A DNA stretch of 64,000 nt from Acidobacteriota bacterium (lineage in GTDB: Bacteria > Acidobacteriota > Thermoanaerobaculia > UBA5066 > Gp7-AA6), in NCBI GenBank assembly GCA_027307335.1, contig DAHUXD010000049.1, forward strand, positions 98,111 to 162,110, written 5' to 3'. The position numbers and the translations under genes are program-made. The notes beneath the pieces were generated by a model. The model had not been told where the DNA came from. It searched no databases and was given only the letters and a program-made list of their open reading frames with translations. Shown piece after piece: positions 8,963 through 17,338 of this stretch (its first letter is position 1; each line of letters starts with the position of its first letter).

Positions 8963-11857
8963 TCAGGACGAGGCCGCCAGGCGCTGAAACCGCGGATTGC
9001 CGCGGAGCGGCTCGAAGAGCGGGTCGATGCGCAGCCAGCCCGGGCTCCAGAGCGGCGAGAGCGTCAGCACGCGCTCGAGGTCGTCGAGGGCCTTCTCCTT
9101 CTCGCCGACGAGCACCTCGATCTGAACGAGGTTCGATAGAGCGACGGCCCCCTCGGAACGATCGGGGGGCATGATGAGCGTCGCCCGCTGCCCCTCGCGC
9201 AGGGCCTCGTCCTTCCGGCCGAGGTACGCGAGCGCCAGCCCGAGCGCGGCGTGCGTGCGGTGATTGTCGGGCTGGGCGCGTACCTCGGCCTCGAGATCGC
9301 TCCGCGCCGCGTCAGCCCGCGTGCGCGCGGCTCGGATATCCCCGCCGAGCCAGGAAGCGACCGCCCGGCAGAGCTCCCACTGCCCCCGATCGCCGCCGAA
9401 ATCCTGAGGCCTCGATTCGAGAAGCAGCTTTCGCTGCGCCCCGTCGAGAGCCCACGTGATGTCCCACTCGATCGGCTCGTTCGCCATGAATACCGCGAAG
9501 GCGGTCGGGCTTACCCCCGCCGGAACCCGGTGCAGGACGGCTCGCGCACCGGCGAGGTCGCCCTGCGCCAGGAAGATGTTGGCCTCGTCCTGGATCAGCT
9601 GGAGGTTCAGCGGATAGAACACCCGCACCTGCTCGAGCGTCCGAAGCGCCTCGCCATAGCGGCGCTCGAAGGTGAGCGCTTCGCCGAGACCCCAGCCGAA
9701 CAAGGGGTCGAGAACGCGTCCCTGACGATAGTGGCCGATCGCATCGTCGACGCGCCCCAACGTCATCTCCAGGTTCGCGCTCTGGTTGAGGAGCAGCGCA
9801 TAGGCGGGGAACCGCCGCAGGCCCTCGTTGGAGATCTGGAGAGCACGCGCGGAGTCGCGGCCGATCAACTGGACGAGGAGGCTGCGGGCGACGAAGACCG
9901 CCGCCGTGTTCGGGGCCAGTCGCTCTGCATTCGCGAGCGCCGCCTCTGCGCGCTCCCGCATGTCCTCCGGTGACACGTTCAATCGATAGAGCTCCGCGGC
10001 AAAGAACGCGACGCGCGTCCAGGCCTCGGCGAAGGCCGGATCGAGGGCCACGGCGCGCTCGAACAGCTCGAGCCCGCGCTCGAGCTCCGCGCGATCGTTC
10101 GCGCCGGCGCGGCGGTTGATCTCTTCGCCTTGCAGGAACAGCTCGTAGGCGGCGGGGAGCACCGCGGGCAGCTCGCCGAGACGCTTCGCGGCCTCCGGTG
10201 ACACGGGGAGACCGAGGGCCGCCGCCGCGCCCGTCGAGATCGACGAACGGAGCGACACCAGGTCTCCCATCGGCGCCGCGAACGACTGCTCCCAGCGCAC
10301 GTGGGGCGGGCCGCCGATTCCCACCTCGACGAGCTCGGCGCGCACCTCGACGAGGGACTCCCCCCCGGGCCCTCCCCGCCTGCGAACCTGGCCGTCGACG
10401 AGGAATTGCACGCCGAGCGAACGGGCGATCTCCTCCGGCGGCTTCGACGGGGTCCGGAACAGCGACGATGCCCGGTAGGAGATCACCTGGATCCCGGAGA
10501 GCGACGCGAGACCATCGCTCACCTGGGAGGCGATTCGGTCGCCGGCGCTCTCGCGCCCCTCGCCTCCTTCGGCCGTGAACGGCAGGACCGCGACGCGCGG
10601 CGGTGCGGCAGAAGCGGGCGCGGGTCGCGTCCGACCCCGAATCTGCAGCACCACCAGGAGTCCCAGGAGGACGATCCCCGCCGCCGCCGCGGTGAGGCGC
10701 CATCTCGTCCGAGCCCCGCCGCGGAGCGGCTCCGACGCCTCGATCAGCGCGCCCGCGATCTCGCGCGCCGACCCGAACCGCCGCTCCGGACTCTTCTCCA
10801 GACAGCGACGGACGACCGCGGCGACCGACGGCCTGACGCCGCCGAGCTCGCACGCCGCGCCGCTGACGATCGCGCCCAAGGTCTCCTCGGGAGACCGGGG
10901 CACAAACGCCCGTTCGCCGGTCAACATTTCCTGAAGGATCGCGCCGAAAGAGAAGAGATCCGAACGCGCGTCGACCGGAAGCCCGATCGCCTGCTCCGGC
11001 GACATGTAGCCCACGGTTCCCATGACGGCGCCGGGTTGCGTCTGGCCGGACCCGCCGGAGTCGCCGGACTCGCCGGAGTCGCAGAGCGGCGTGGGTTCCT
11101 CGATGGCCTCGACCTCGCTCAGCTGTTTCGAGAGGCCGAAATCGAGGATCTTTACCTGCCCGCTGCGCGTGACGAAGACGTTCTCCGGCTTCAGGTCCCG
11201 ATGCACGACGCCCTTTTCGTGCGCGATCGAAAGCCCGCGGAGGATCTGCAGGGCGTTGTCGATCGCCTCACTCTCGGGAATCCGACCATGCCGCAAGCGG
11301 TCCCGGAGCGTCTCGCCTTCGAGGAGCTCGGTGGCGGCGTACGGGATCCCGTCGTCGACCCCGAAGTCGAAGATCGCGACGATGTTCGGATGCGAGAGCG
11401 CTGCGACCGCCTTCGCTTCGCGCTCGAAGCGCGCGCCGGCTCCGGCGTCCTTTCCCACCGCTGCGGACATGACCTTCAGCGCCACGTCGCGGTCGAGCTT
11501 CGAGTCCCGGGCCCGGTACACCGCGCCCATCCCGCCCGCGCCGAGAGGCTCGATGATCTCGTAGGGACCGAGCCGGCGTCCCGCCTCGAGTCCCGCCGCA
11601 CCCGGGCGAAGTCCCTGGAGCTCGATCGCGGGCGACTCGAGCACGTCGCGCGATCCGTCGCGCATCGCCCGGAGCAGCGACTCGACCTCCCGCATCACCT
11701 CTGCGTCTCTTCCGCAGGCCGCCCGGAGATACTCGGAGCGGGAGTCACCCTGGAGCTCGAGCGCGGTGGCGAAGATCTCCTCCACCTGCCGCCAGCGCGC
11801 GGGGGTCAAGGCCTCTGTCCGAGCTCGCGGTAGAGAAAGGCCTTCGCGAGCGTCCAT
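8963..11857 (-). CDS. PknB-like Ser/Thr kinase with transmembrane helix and TPR sensor region
   Basis: The kinase domain is complete. It has GAGGMGAVYRARD, the lysine in [23 protein letters not shown], and an MSPEQA activation segment, spanning about residues 95-370. One membrane helix (AAAGIVLLGLLVVLQ) follows. Then comes a TolB-like/adenylate-cyclase-associated segment (VAVLPFTAEGG, VSDGLASL) and several TPR-like helices to the end. The family pairs cytoplasmic kinase with an outside repeat sensor. The ATG at 11857 overlaps the upstream ECF sigma gene by 52 bases. An alternative TTG at 11809, giving LTPARWRQVEEIF and a 4-base TTGA overlap with the sigma stop, fits the conserved N-terminus better. 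Sigma and kinase are clearly one operon and probably one signalling unit. Confidence 0.92.
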   Translation of the reverse strand: MDAREGLSLPRARTEALTPARWRQVEEIFATALELQGDSRSEYLRAACGRDAEVMREVESLLRAMRDGSRDVLESPAIELQGLRPGAAGLEAGRRLGPYEIIEPLGAGGMGAVYRARDSKLDRDVALKVMSAAVGKDAGAGARFEREAKAVAALSHPNIVAIFDFGVDDGIPYAATELLEGETLRDRLRHGRIPESEAIDNALQILRGLSIAHEKGVVHRDLKPENVFVTRSGQVKILDFGLSKQLSEVEAIEEPTPLCDSGESGDSGGSGQTQPGAVMGTVGYMSPEQAIGLPVDARSDLFSFGAILQEMLTGERAFVPRSPEETLGAIVSGAACELGGVRPSVAAVVRRCLEKSPERRFGSAREIAGALIEASEPLRGGARTRWRLTAAAAGIVLLGLLVVLQIRGRTRPAPASAAPPRVAVLPFTAEGGEGRESAGDRIASQVSDGLASLSGIQVISYRASSLFRTPSKPPEEIARSLGVQFLVDGQVRRRGGPGGESLVEVRAELVEVGIGGPPHVRWEQSFAAPMGDLVSLRSSISTGAAAALGLPVSPEAAKRLGELPAVLPAAYELFLQGEEINRRAGANDRAELERGLELFERAVALDPAFAEAWTRVAFFAAELYRLNVSPEDMRERAEAALANAERLAPNTAAVFVARSLLVQLIGRDSARALQISNEGLRRFPAYALLLNQSANLEMTLGRVDDAIGHYRQGRVLDPLFGWGLGEALTFERRYGEALRTLEQVRVFYPLNLQLIQDEANIFLAQGDLAGARAVLHRVPAGVSPTAFAVFMANEPIEWDITWALDGAQRKLLLESRPQDFGGDRGQWELCRAVASWLGGDIRAARTRADAARSDLEAEVRAQPDNHRTHAALGLALAYLGRKDEALREGQRATLIMPPDRSEGAVALSNLVQIEVLVGEKEKALDDLERVLTLSPLWSPGWLRIDPLFEPLRGNPRFQRLAASS

Positions 11858-12402
11858 TTGCGCCGGATCGTGCGCGCGGACAACGCCAGCACCTCCGCCG
11901 TCTCGTCCTCGGTCAGTCCGCCGAAGAACCGGAGCTCGACGACGCGGCTCTGGACCGGATCGAGGCCCGCCAGCCGGACGAGCGCGTCGTCGACGGCGAT
12001 CACGTCGACGCCCCGCGGCTCCGCCATGCCCGCCGTCTCCACGAGCCAGTGTTCACCACGGCCCCCGCGCTTTCGCGCCCGCCGCGCGCGCGCGTGGTCG
12101 ACCAGGATGCGCCGCATCGACTGCGCGGCCACGGCGAAGAAGTGCGTCCGCCCCTGCCAGTCCTCGCCCTGACGCGCGAGCAGTCGGAGGTACGCCTCGT
12201 TCACGATCGCGGTCGGCTGCAGCGTGTGGCCCGGACGCTCGCGGCGCAGATGCCGCTCCGCCATGCGGTGGAGGTCGTCGTAGACGAGCGGAATGAGATC
12301 CTCGAGAGCCCGCTCGTCGCCGCGACGCCAGGCGCGCAGCAGTCGGGTCACGTCGCCGGATGGCGGTGTCTCGACCGTGGGCCCTTGTCGATTTTCGGGC
12401 AT
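11806..12402 (-). CDS. ECF RNA polymerase sigma factor (kinase-linked type)
   Basis: The 198-residue protein has sigma-70 region 2 (LVYDDLHRMAERHLRRERPG, then AYLRLL) and a C-terminal region 4 helix-turn-helix (GLTEDETAEVLALSARTIRRKW). The QGRTHFFAVAAQSMRRILVDHARAR segment is diagnostic of the sigma subfamily found beside PknB-like kinases in acidobacteria and planctomycetes (TIGR02999-type, from memory). These sigma factors usually lack an anti-sigma factor and are thought to be activated by phosphorylation by the adjacent kinase. Here the kinase gene overlaps its 3' end. The gene starts 84 bases after the stop of the A-B-cupredoxin gene at 12488-14161. Confidence 0.93.
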   Translation of the reverse strand: MPENRQGPTVETPPSGDVTRLLRAWRRGDERALEDLIPLVYDDLHRMAERHLRRERPGHTLQPTAIVNEAYLRLLARQGEDWQGRTHFFAVAAQSMRRILVDHARARRARKRGGRGEHWLVETAGMAEPRGVDVIAVDDALVRLAGLDPVQSRVVELRFFGGLTEDETAEVLALSARTIRRKWTLAKAFLYRELGQRP

Positions 12403-12487
12403 CGGAACTCGGCGCCGGGTACCGAATTCCGAGTCTACTGAGCGCCGGATGAACAGAAGATAAGTCGGATCGCGGATAAACCCCGGA

Positions 12488-14161
12488 TCAATCCACGCGA
12501 ATCGTCACCGTGTTGGAGCCCGGGGCAAGATCGATCGCCGCGACGGCCGAGCGGCCGTCGACGCTGTGCGCGTATACGGTCGTCGCGCCCGAAGCGAGGC
12601 CGGTGAGGTCGAAGCGGCCGTTTCCGTCCGTGTGCGTCGCGCGCCCCTGCGCCTCGACCTTCGCCTGGGCCGCCGCGCAGAAGCCGGATCCGACGAAGCA
12701 CCGCTCCGACACCGTGCCGGTCAGGCTCGCCGGAGCCGGTGTCGGAGTCGGCGTCGGCGACGGAGTCGCCGACGGGATCGGCGTCGGGGTCGTCGGCGCC
12801 GCCACGAAGACGTCTCCTCCCTCATGCACCTCATTCGGCACGAGGCTGCAAGTGCGCGTCGGATCGAACGGGTTCCCCGAAGTGACGATATGAAGGGATG
12901 AATACCCGACGGAACAATGGTACGAAAACGTCCCGGGCTCATCGAAGGTGCGGGTGAAGCGGAACGGCGCGTAACGCACGCCCGAGTCCCATGAACCGTC
13001 GTCTGCCGTGACGGAGTGACCGGATTGCGGATCCGTCCAGACCCAGGTCACGGTGTCTCCCGGAACTGCGTGAATCTCGCTTGAGTAGTAGTACCTCGGG
13101 TAACGGAGAATTCCATGCGGCGCATTACTGCAGCGGACGCTGGCCATGTCCGACTTCAGGAACACCGTGTAGTGCGACGGCTGCCCCGGGCAATTCGCGA
13201 ATGTCGTCGTATCGATGACGGGCGAGAACAGAGCCCCGGGTCTGCTCCCGTAACCGGCGGCCGTGCCGTCCAGCGTGTCGGTGACAGAAATGTCGACGGG
13301 AAGAGTCGTCATGCCGGCGGCAAAAAACCAGTTTCCCGCATTGATCGGGCAGGCGTCCACCGTCTTGACGATCATCTCCACGTTGGAGGGATCGAAGACC
13401 CAGAAGTAGCCGGAATCCGGCGTCAGTTGAACGACGTGAGCCGGACCCTCGGTGCCGTTGAAGGAAATGTCGATGAAGGTGAGAAATCTTCCACCGGTAC
13501 AGAGTTGCCACTCGGTCGTCACGCACTCCGATGCCTGCTTCGGCCGAAGGAAAGTCGGCCGCGCAGGCATCGACGAAGGCACCGCCTCCAGCGCCGCTTC
13601 GGTGGTGGACCGGCCCGGTTCGGCCGCCGGACAGCCGGCGAATGTGCTGGTGTCCGCGATCGGCCGAAAGACGATCCCCTCCGGATTCGAGTAGCTCCGG
13701 GAGGTGTTCGTCAGGAGGTCGGTGACGTCGACGCGCACCGCGAGATTGGTCATCCCCGCCGCGAAGAACCAGGAATGGCCGTCGATCGCGCAGCCGTCGA
13801 GGACCTTGGCGACGACCTCGATGTTGTCCGGCTCGAAGAACCAGAAGTAGCCGGCCCCCGTGGTCAGGCTCACGGCATGCGCGCTGCCGGACTCGCCGTC
13901 CGGCTTCGTCCAGGTCGCGTCGATCAGAAAGCGGCCCGCGTCCAGGCAGAGCGTCGTCTCGGTGGCGCAGCCGGCGGCGGCCGCTTCCGGGCGGGAGCCG
14001 GGCGCGGACCTCGACGAGATCCCGGCCCGAACCGTTCGGGCGGCCGCTCGTTCCCCGGCCCTCGCCCCGGAGACCGCCACGAGACCGAGGAGAATCATCG
14101 CTCGTTTCGACCTCGACCCGGGCTGCCGGTGCGTTGCGGGCAAACCGGACGGCGTGTCCAT
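12488..14161 (-). CDS. secreted protein: two GYFWFF domains, cupredoxin-like domain, CNA-B-like tail
   Basis: The 557-residue protein has a signal peptide (AMILLGLVAVSGARA). It then carries two copies of a ~110-residue domain that I cannot name: type A at about residues 65-177 (GYFWFFEPDN, LDGCAIDGHSWFFAAGMTN) and type B at about 213-324 (GYFWVFDPSN, VDACPINAGNWFFAAGMTT). Each starts with C-x6-C-like cysteines and ends in DTxxFxxC. A cupredoxin-like domain follows (SGHSVTADDGSWDSGV, then GTFSYHCSVG). It keeps one His and the Cys, but the second His seen in its paralogues is Tyr here. A Pro/Thr linker leads to a carboxypeptidase-regulatory/CNA-B-like beta domain (GNGRFDLTGLASG). The paralogues at 55004 and 57364 share the A-B-cupredoxin order. 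Confidence 0.85.
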   Translation of the reverse strand: MDTPSGLPATHRQPGSRSKRAMILLGLVAVSGARAGERAAARTVRAGISSRSAPGSRPEAAAAGCATETTLCLDAGRFLIDATWTKPDGESGSAHAVSLTTGAGYFWFFEPDNIEVVAKVLDGCAIDGHSWFFAAGMTNLAVRVDVTDLLTNTSRSYSNPEGIVFRPIADTSTFAGCPAAEPGRSTTEAALEAVPSSMPARPTFLRPKQASECVTTEWQLCTGGRFLTFIDISFNGTEGPAHVVQLTPDSGYFWVFDPSNVEMIVKTVDACPINAGNWFFAAGMTTLPVDISVTDTLDGTAAGYGSRPGALFSPVIDTTTFANCPGQPSHYTVFLKSDMASVRCSNAPHGILRYPRYYYSSEIHAVPGDTVTWVWTDPQSGHSVTADDGSWDSGVRYAPFRFTRTFDEPGTFSYHCSVGYSSLHIVTSGNPFDPTRTCSLVPNEVHEGGDVFVAAPTTPTPIPSATPSPTPTPTPAPASLTGTVSERCFVGSGFCAAAQAKVEAQGRATHTDGNGRFDLTGLASGATTVYAHSVDGRSAVAAIDLAPGSNTVTIRVD

Positions 14162-14201
14162 CGGGGAACCCCTCTCGCCACTAAAGGCGTGAGCGGCAGG
14201 G

Positions 14202-14226
14202 AAAAGCGGACAATGTCCGGCTTTTT
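14202..14226. terminator. hairpin with A/T flanks in divergent gap
   Basis: AAAAGC-GGAC and GTCC-GGCTTTTT pair almost perfectly around a short loop, with an A-run on one side and a T-run on the other, so it could terminate in either direction. It sits in the 266-base gap between divergent genes, 41 bases before the minus-strand start at 14161. That makes it a leader hairpin (possible attenuator) for that gene rather than an ordinary end-of-gene terminator. The rest of the gap shows nothing recognisable. Confidence 0.45.
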
Positions 14227-14427
14227 CCCAAGCTATCGCTTCAGTGGGTGAGGGGAACCCCGACGCGCACGTTCGCCGTCCCCCTTGCGGCCGGCGAGCG
14301 AGAAGAAATGCTCATGCGGTCCGCCCGACTCCCTCCGTGGTTCGGGCGGACTCTTTTTCGCCACGGATCGGAACGAAGACGGCATCGCTCGGAGTCCCGA
14401 GGGCGGCGACGTTAGACTTCGCGGAGC

Positions 14428-16917
14428 ATGCTCCGCCCGACGCCTCGGCCGCCTCGCCCTGAGCGCTGCCGCGGCCTCGCCGTCGTCGCGCTCGCGGCCG
14501 TCTCTCTCCTCTTCACGGTCGCCGCCGAACAGCGGCCCGGCGCCGTCGAGAAGGGCGTCACGCTGCTGCCGAACGGCTGGCGCATCGCTCCCGCGGGACG
14601 GCACGCGATGATCGGCGACCTGCCGCTCGCGATGCTCGTCTCCCCGGACTCGCGCTGGGCGATCGTGACCAACAACGGGTACAACAAGCCGACGCTCTCC
14701 GTCGTCGAGCTCGACACGCTCTCGGCTCCGGACCGAACGCCGATCCACGATGCCTGGCTCGGACTCGCCTGGCACCCGGACCACCGGCGCTTCTACGCCT
14801 CCGGCGGCGCGGACGGCACCGTCCGCGAATACTCCTGGAACGGCGGCCGGATCGCGCTCCAGAACTCGTTCGACGTCGGGACGGCGGTGAAGGAGGGATT
14901 CCTCGGGGGGCTGGCCGTCGCCAACGACGGCAGCCGCGTCTTCGTCGTCGACGTGCTCGGCCAGCGGCTCTCCGCGGTGGACGTGCGGACGGGCTCTGTC
15001 GCGAGGCGGGCGGACCTGCCCGCGGAGCCCTACACCTGCCTGCTCTCGCCCGACGGCGCCACGCTCTACGTCTCGCTCTTGGGCGGCGCGCGCGTCCTGC
15101 TCTTCGACGCCGCGACGTTGGCGGCGGGCGGCGAGGTCGCCGTCGGCGAGCATCCGAACGCGATGGCGCTCTCTTCCGACGGCGCGCGGCTCTTCGTCGC
15201 GTGCGCGAACACGAACTCCGTCTGGGCCGTCGACCTCGCGTCGAAGACGGCGCGCGAGCAGATCTCGGTGGCGATCGTTCCCGACGCGCCTCCGGGCAGC
15301 ACGCCGAACGCTCTCGCCCTCTCTCCCGACGGCCGGACTCTCCTGGCCGCGAACGCGGACAACAACGCGGTCGCGGTCGTGGACGTCTCCCGGCCCGGCG
15401 CGAGCCGCGTCGCGGGTTTCATTCCCACGGGCTGGTATCCGACGGGGGTGGCGTTCACGCCCGACGGCCGGCGGATCCTGATTCTCTCGGGAAAGGGCCT
15501 GACGTCGATGGCGAATCCGCGCGGCCCGCAGCCGGGCGCGGAGGGGGACTCGTCGCAGTACATCGGGGCGCTCCTGACGGGAGCGCTGTCGGTGCTGCCG
15601 GTTCCCGACGCCCCCGCGCTCGATGCGTACACCTCGACGGTCCGCCGTGTCACGCCGCTCGGTCCGGGCAAGCCGCCGTCGAGCGCGGCGCGCCGCACCG
15701 CGATTCCGCAACGGGCCGGCGAGGCGTCGCCGATCCGCCACGTGTTCTACGTCATCCGCGAGAACCGCACCTACGACCAGATCCTCGGCGACGTGCCGAA
15801 GGGCAACGGCGATCCGGCGCTCTGCCTCTTCGGCGAGGACGCGACGCCGAACGCCCACGCGCTCGCTCGCGAGTTCGTGCTGCTCGACAACTTCTACGTC
15901 AACGCGGAGGTCAGCTACGACGGCCACGCCTTCTCAACGGCCGCCTACGCCGCAGACTTCGTCGAGAAGGTCTGGCCGATGAACTACGCGGGCCGCGGCG
16001 GCAAGTACCTCTCCGAGGGGCGCGGAGAGATGCGCAACGCCTACGGCAACGTCACGGCGCCGATGAACGGATACCTCTGGGATGCGTGCGCCCGCGCCGG
16101 CGTGAGCTACCGCAGCTACGGAGAGTTCGGCCATCGCGGCCCCACGGACGATGACGACGAACGGGGATCCGTGGAGGCCTCGGTGCCCGGCCTCGTCGGG
16201 CACATGAGCCCGACCTACCCGTCCTGGAACCTGTCGATCCCCGACGCGAAGCGCATCGACGCGTGGCTCGCGGAGTTCCGGGAGTACGAGAAGAACGGCG
16301 ACCTGCCGCGGCTGTCGATCTTCCACCTGCCGAACGACCACACGTCCGGGACGGCGCCGGGCATGCCGACGCCGCGCGCGATGATCGCGGAGAACGACGC
16401 CGCCCTCGGCCGCCTGGTCGAGGCGATCTCGAAGAGCCGCTACTGGAAGGACTCCGTCATCTTCGTGCTCGAGGACGACGCCCAGGACGGACCGGACCAC
16501 GTGGACGCGCACCGGTCGGTCGCCTTCGCGATCGGCCCGTACGTCCGACACGGCGCGCTCGACTCCACGCTGTACACGACGGCCTCGATGCTCCGGACGA
16601 TCGAGCTCATCCTGGGGCTGCCCCCGATGAGCCAGTACGACGCCGCGGCCACACCGATGAGCGGCGCGTTCTCGGCGACGCCGAACCTCGCGCCGTACAC
16701 GGCGCGGCCCGCGCGCGTGCCGCTCGACGAGAAGAACGATTCGCTGGCCTTCGGATCGGAGGCGTCGGCGGCGATGGACTTCGACGAGCCCGATCGCGCG
16801 CCCGAGATCGATCTCAACGAGATCGTCTGGAAGTCCGTGCGCGGCGCCGCCTCGCCGATGCCGCCGCCGGTGCGCTCCGCGTTCGTCGCGGCGGGACCGG
16901 CGGACGACGACGACTGA
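14428..16917 (+). CDS. YVTN beta-propeller / alkaline-phosphatase-like phosphoesterase fusion
   Basis: The 829-residue protein has an N-terminal signal-like helix (GLAVVALAAVSLLFTVAA). A seven-bladed YVTN-type propeller spans about residues 50-400, with repeated LSPDG and VVDVxxG blades. A phosphoesterase domain of the alkaline-phosphatase superfamily spans about 430-800. Visible phosphoesterase marks are HVFYVIRENRTYDQILGDV, LLDNFYVNAEVSYDGH, FHLPNDHTSG and VIFVLEDDAQDGPDHVD. The domain order matches known bifunctional YncE-propeller phosphoesterases; the substrate is unknown. The start ATG has no strong ribosome site. The stop is two bases before the ATG of a small GNAT gene, so the two are probably translated from one message. 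Confidence 0.92.
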   Translation: MLRPTPRPPRPERCRGLAVVALAAVSLLFTVAAEQRPGAVEKGVTLLPNGWRIAPAGRHAMIGDLPLAMLVSPDSRWAIVTNNGYNKPTLSVVELDTLSAPDRTPIHDAWLGLAWHPDHRRFYASGGADGTVREYSWNGGRIALQNSFDVGTAVKEGFLGGLAVANDGSRVFVVDVLGQRLSAVDVRTGSVARRADLPAEPYTCLLSPDGATLYVSLLGGARVLLFDAATLAAGGEVAVGEHPNAMALSSDGARLFVACANTNSVWAVDLASKTAREQISVAIVPDAPPGSTPNALALSPDGRTLLAANADNNAVAVVDVSRPGASRVAGFIPTGWYPTGVAFTPDGRRILILSGKGLTSMANPRGPQPGAEGDSSQYIGALLTGALSVLPVPDAPALDAYTSTVRRVTPLGPGKPPSSAARRTAIPQRAGEASPIRHVFYVIRENRTYDQILGDVPKGNGDPALCLFGEDATPNAHALAREFVLLDNFYVNAEVSYDGHAFSTAAYAADFVEKVWPMNYAGRGGKYLSEGRGEMRNAYGNVTAPMNGYLWDACARAGVSYRSYGEFGHRGPTDDDDERGSVEASVPGLVGHMSPTYPSWNLSIPDAKRIDAWLAEFREYEKNGDLPRLSIFHLPNDHTSGTAPGMPTPRAMIAENDAALGRLVEAISKSRYWKDSVIFVLEDDAQDGPDHVDAHRSVAFAIGPYVRHGALDSTLYTTASMLRTIELILGLPPMSQYDAAATPMSGAFSATPNLAPYTARPARVPLDEKNDSLAFGSEASAAMDFDEPDRAPEIDLNEIVWKSVRGAASPMPPPVRSAFVAAGPADDDD

Positions 16918-16919
16918 AC

Positions 16920-17234
16920 ATGAGCGATGCGCCCGGGACGGCGTTGCCGGTCGTGCACGATCCGGCCGCTCATCGCTTCGCGCTGAACCTGCCGGGCGGC
17001 CCGGCCTTTCTGAAGTACCACTTCGATCGGGACGGACTCCTCAGCCTCGACCACACCGAGGTGCCCGAAGAGGCTCGACACCGGGGAATCGCCGGACGCC
17101 TGGCGAAGGCGGCGCTGGATTTCGCGCGGGGACACCGCTTCGAAGTCGTTCCGAGGTGCCCGTTCGTCCGGGCCTATCTCGAGGACCATCCGGAGGAGCG
17201 CGACCTCGTCGCCGGCGGCATCGAGATACGCTGA
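16920..17234 (+). CDS. YjdJ-type GNAT-like N-acetyltransferase
   Basis: The 104-residue protein is a minimal GNAT fold of the YjdJ type. An N-terminal substrate-like strand region (FLKYHFDRDGLLSLDHTEVP) precedes the acetyl-CoA pyrophosphate loop EARHRGIAGRLAKAAL. Then come the C-terminal PRCPFVRAYLEDHPE signature, which family members share (CPYVAxYIxxHPEY-like). Family members are cytosolic with unknown acceptors. The ATG is only two bases downstream of the phosphoesterase stop, indicating translational coupling. The pairing with a secreted enzyme gives no clear functional hint. Confidence 0.9.
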   Translation: MSDAPGTALPVVHDPAAHRFALNLPGGPAFLKYHFDRDGLLSLDHTEVPEEARHRGIAGRLAKAALDFARGHRFEVVPRCPFVRAYLEDHPEERDLVAGGIEIR

Positions 17235-17338
17235 TCTCACGGTTCCGGCAGCGAGAGCGCCGCGTCGTGCGCTGGGTCACCGGAACGCCCGCCGGCCGCG
17301 CCGTACACTCCTGATGCACTTCAACGACCGGAGAGTGG

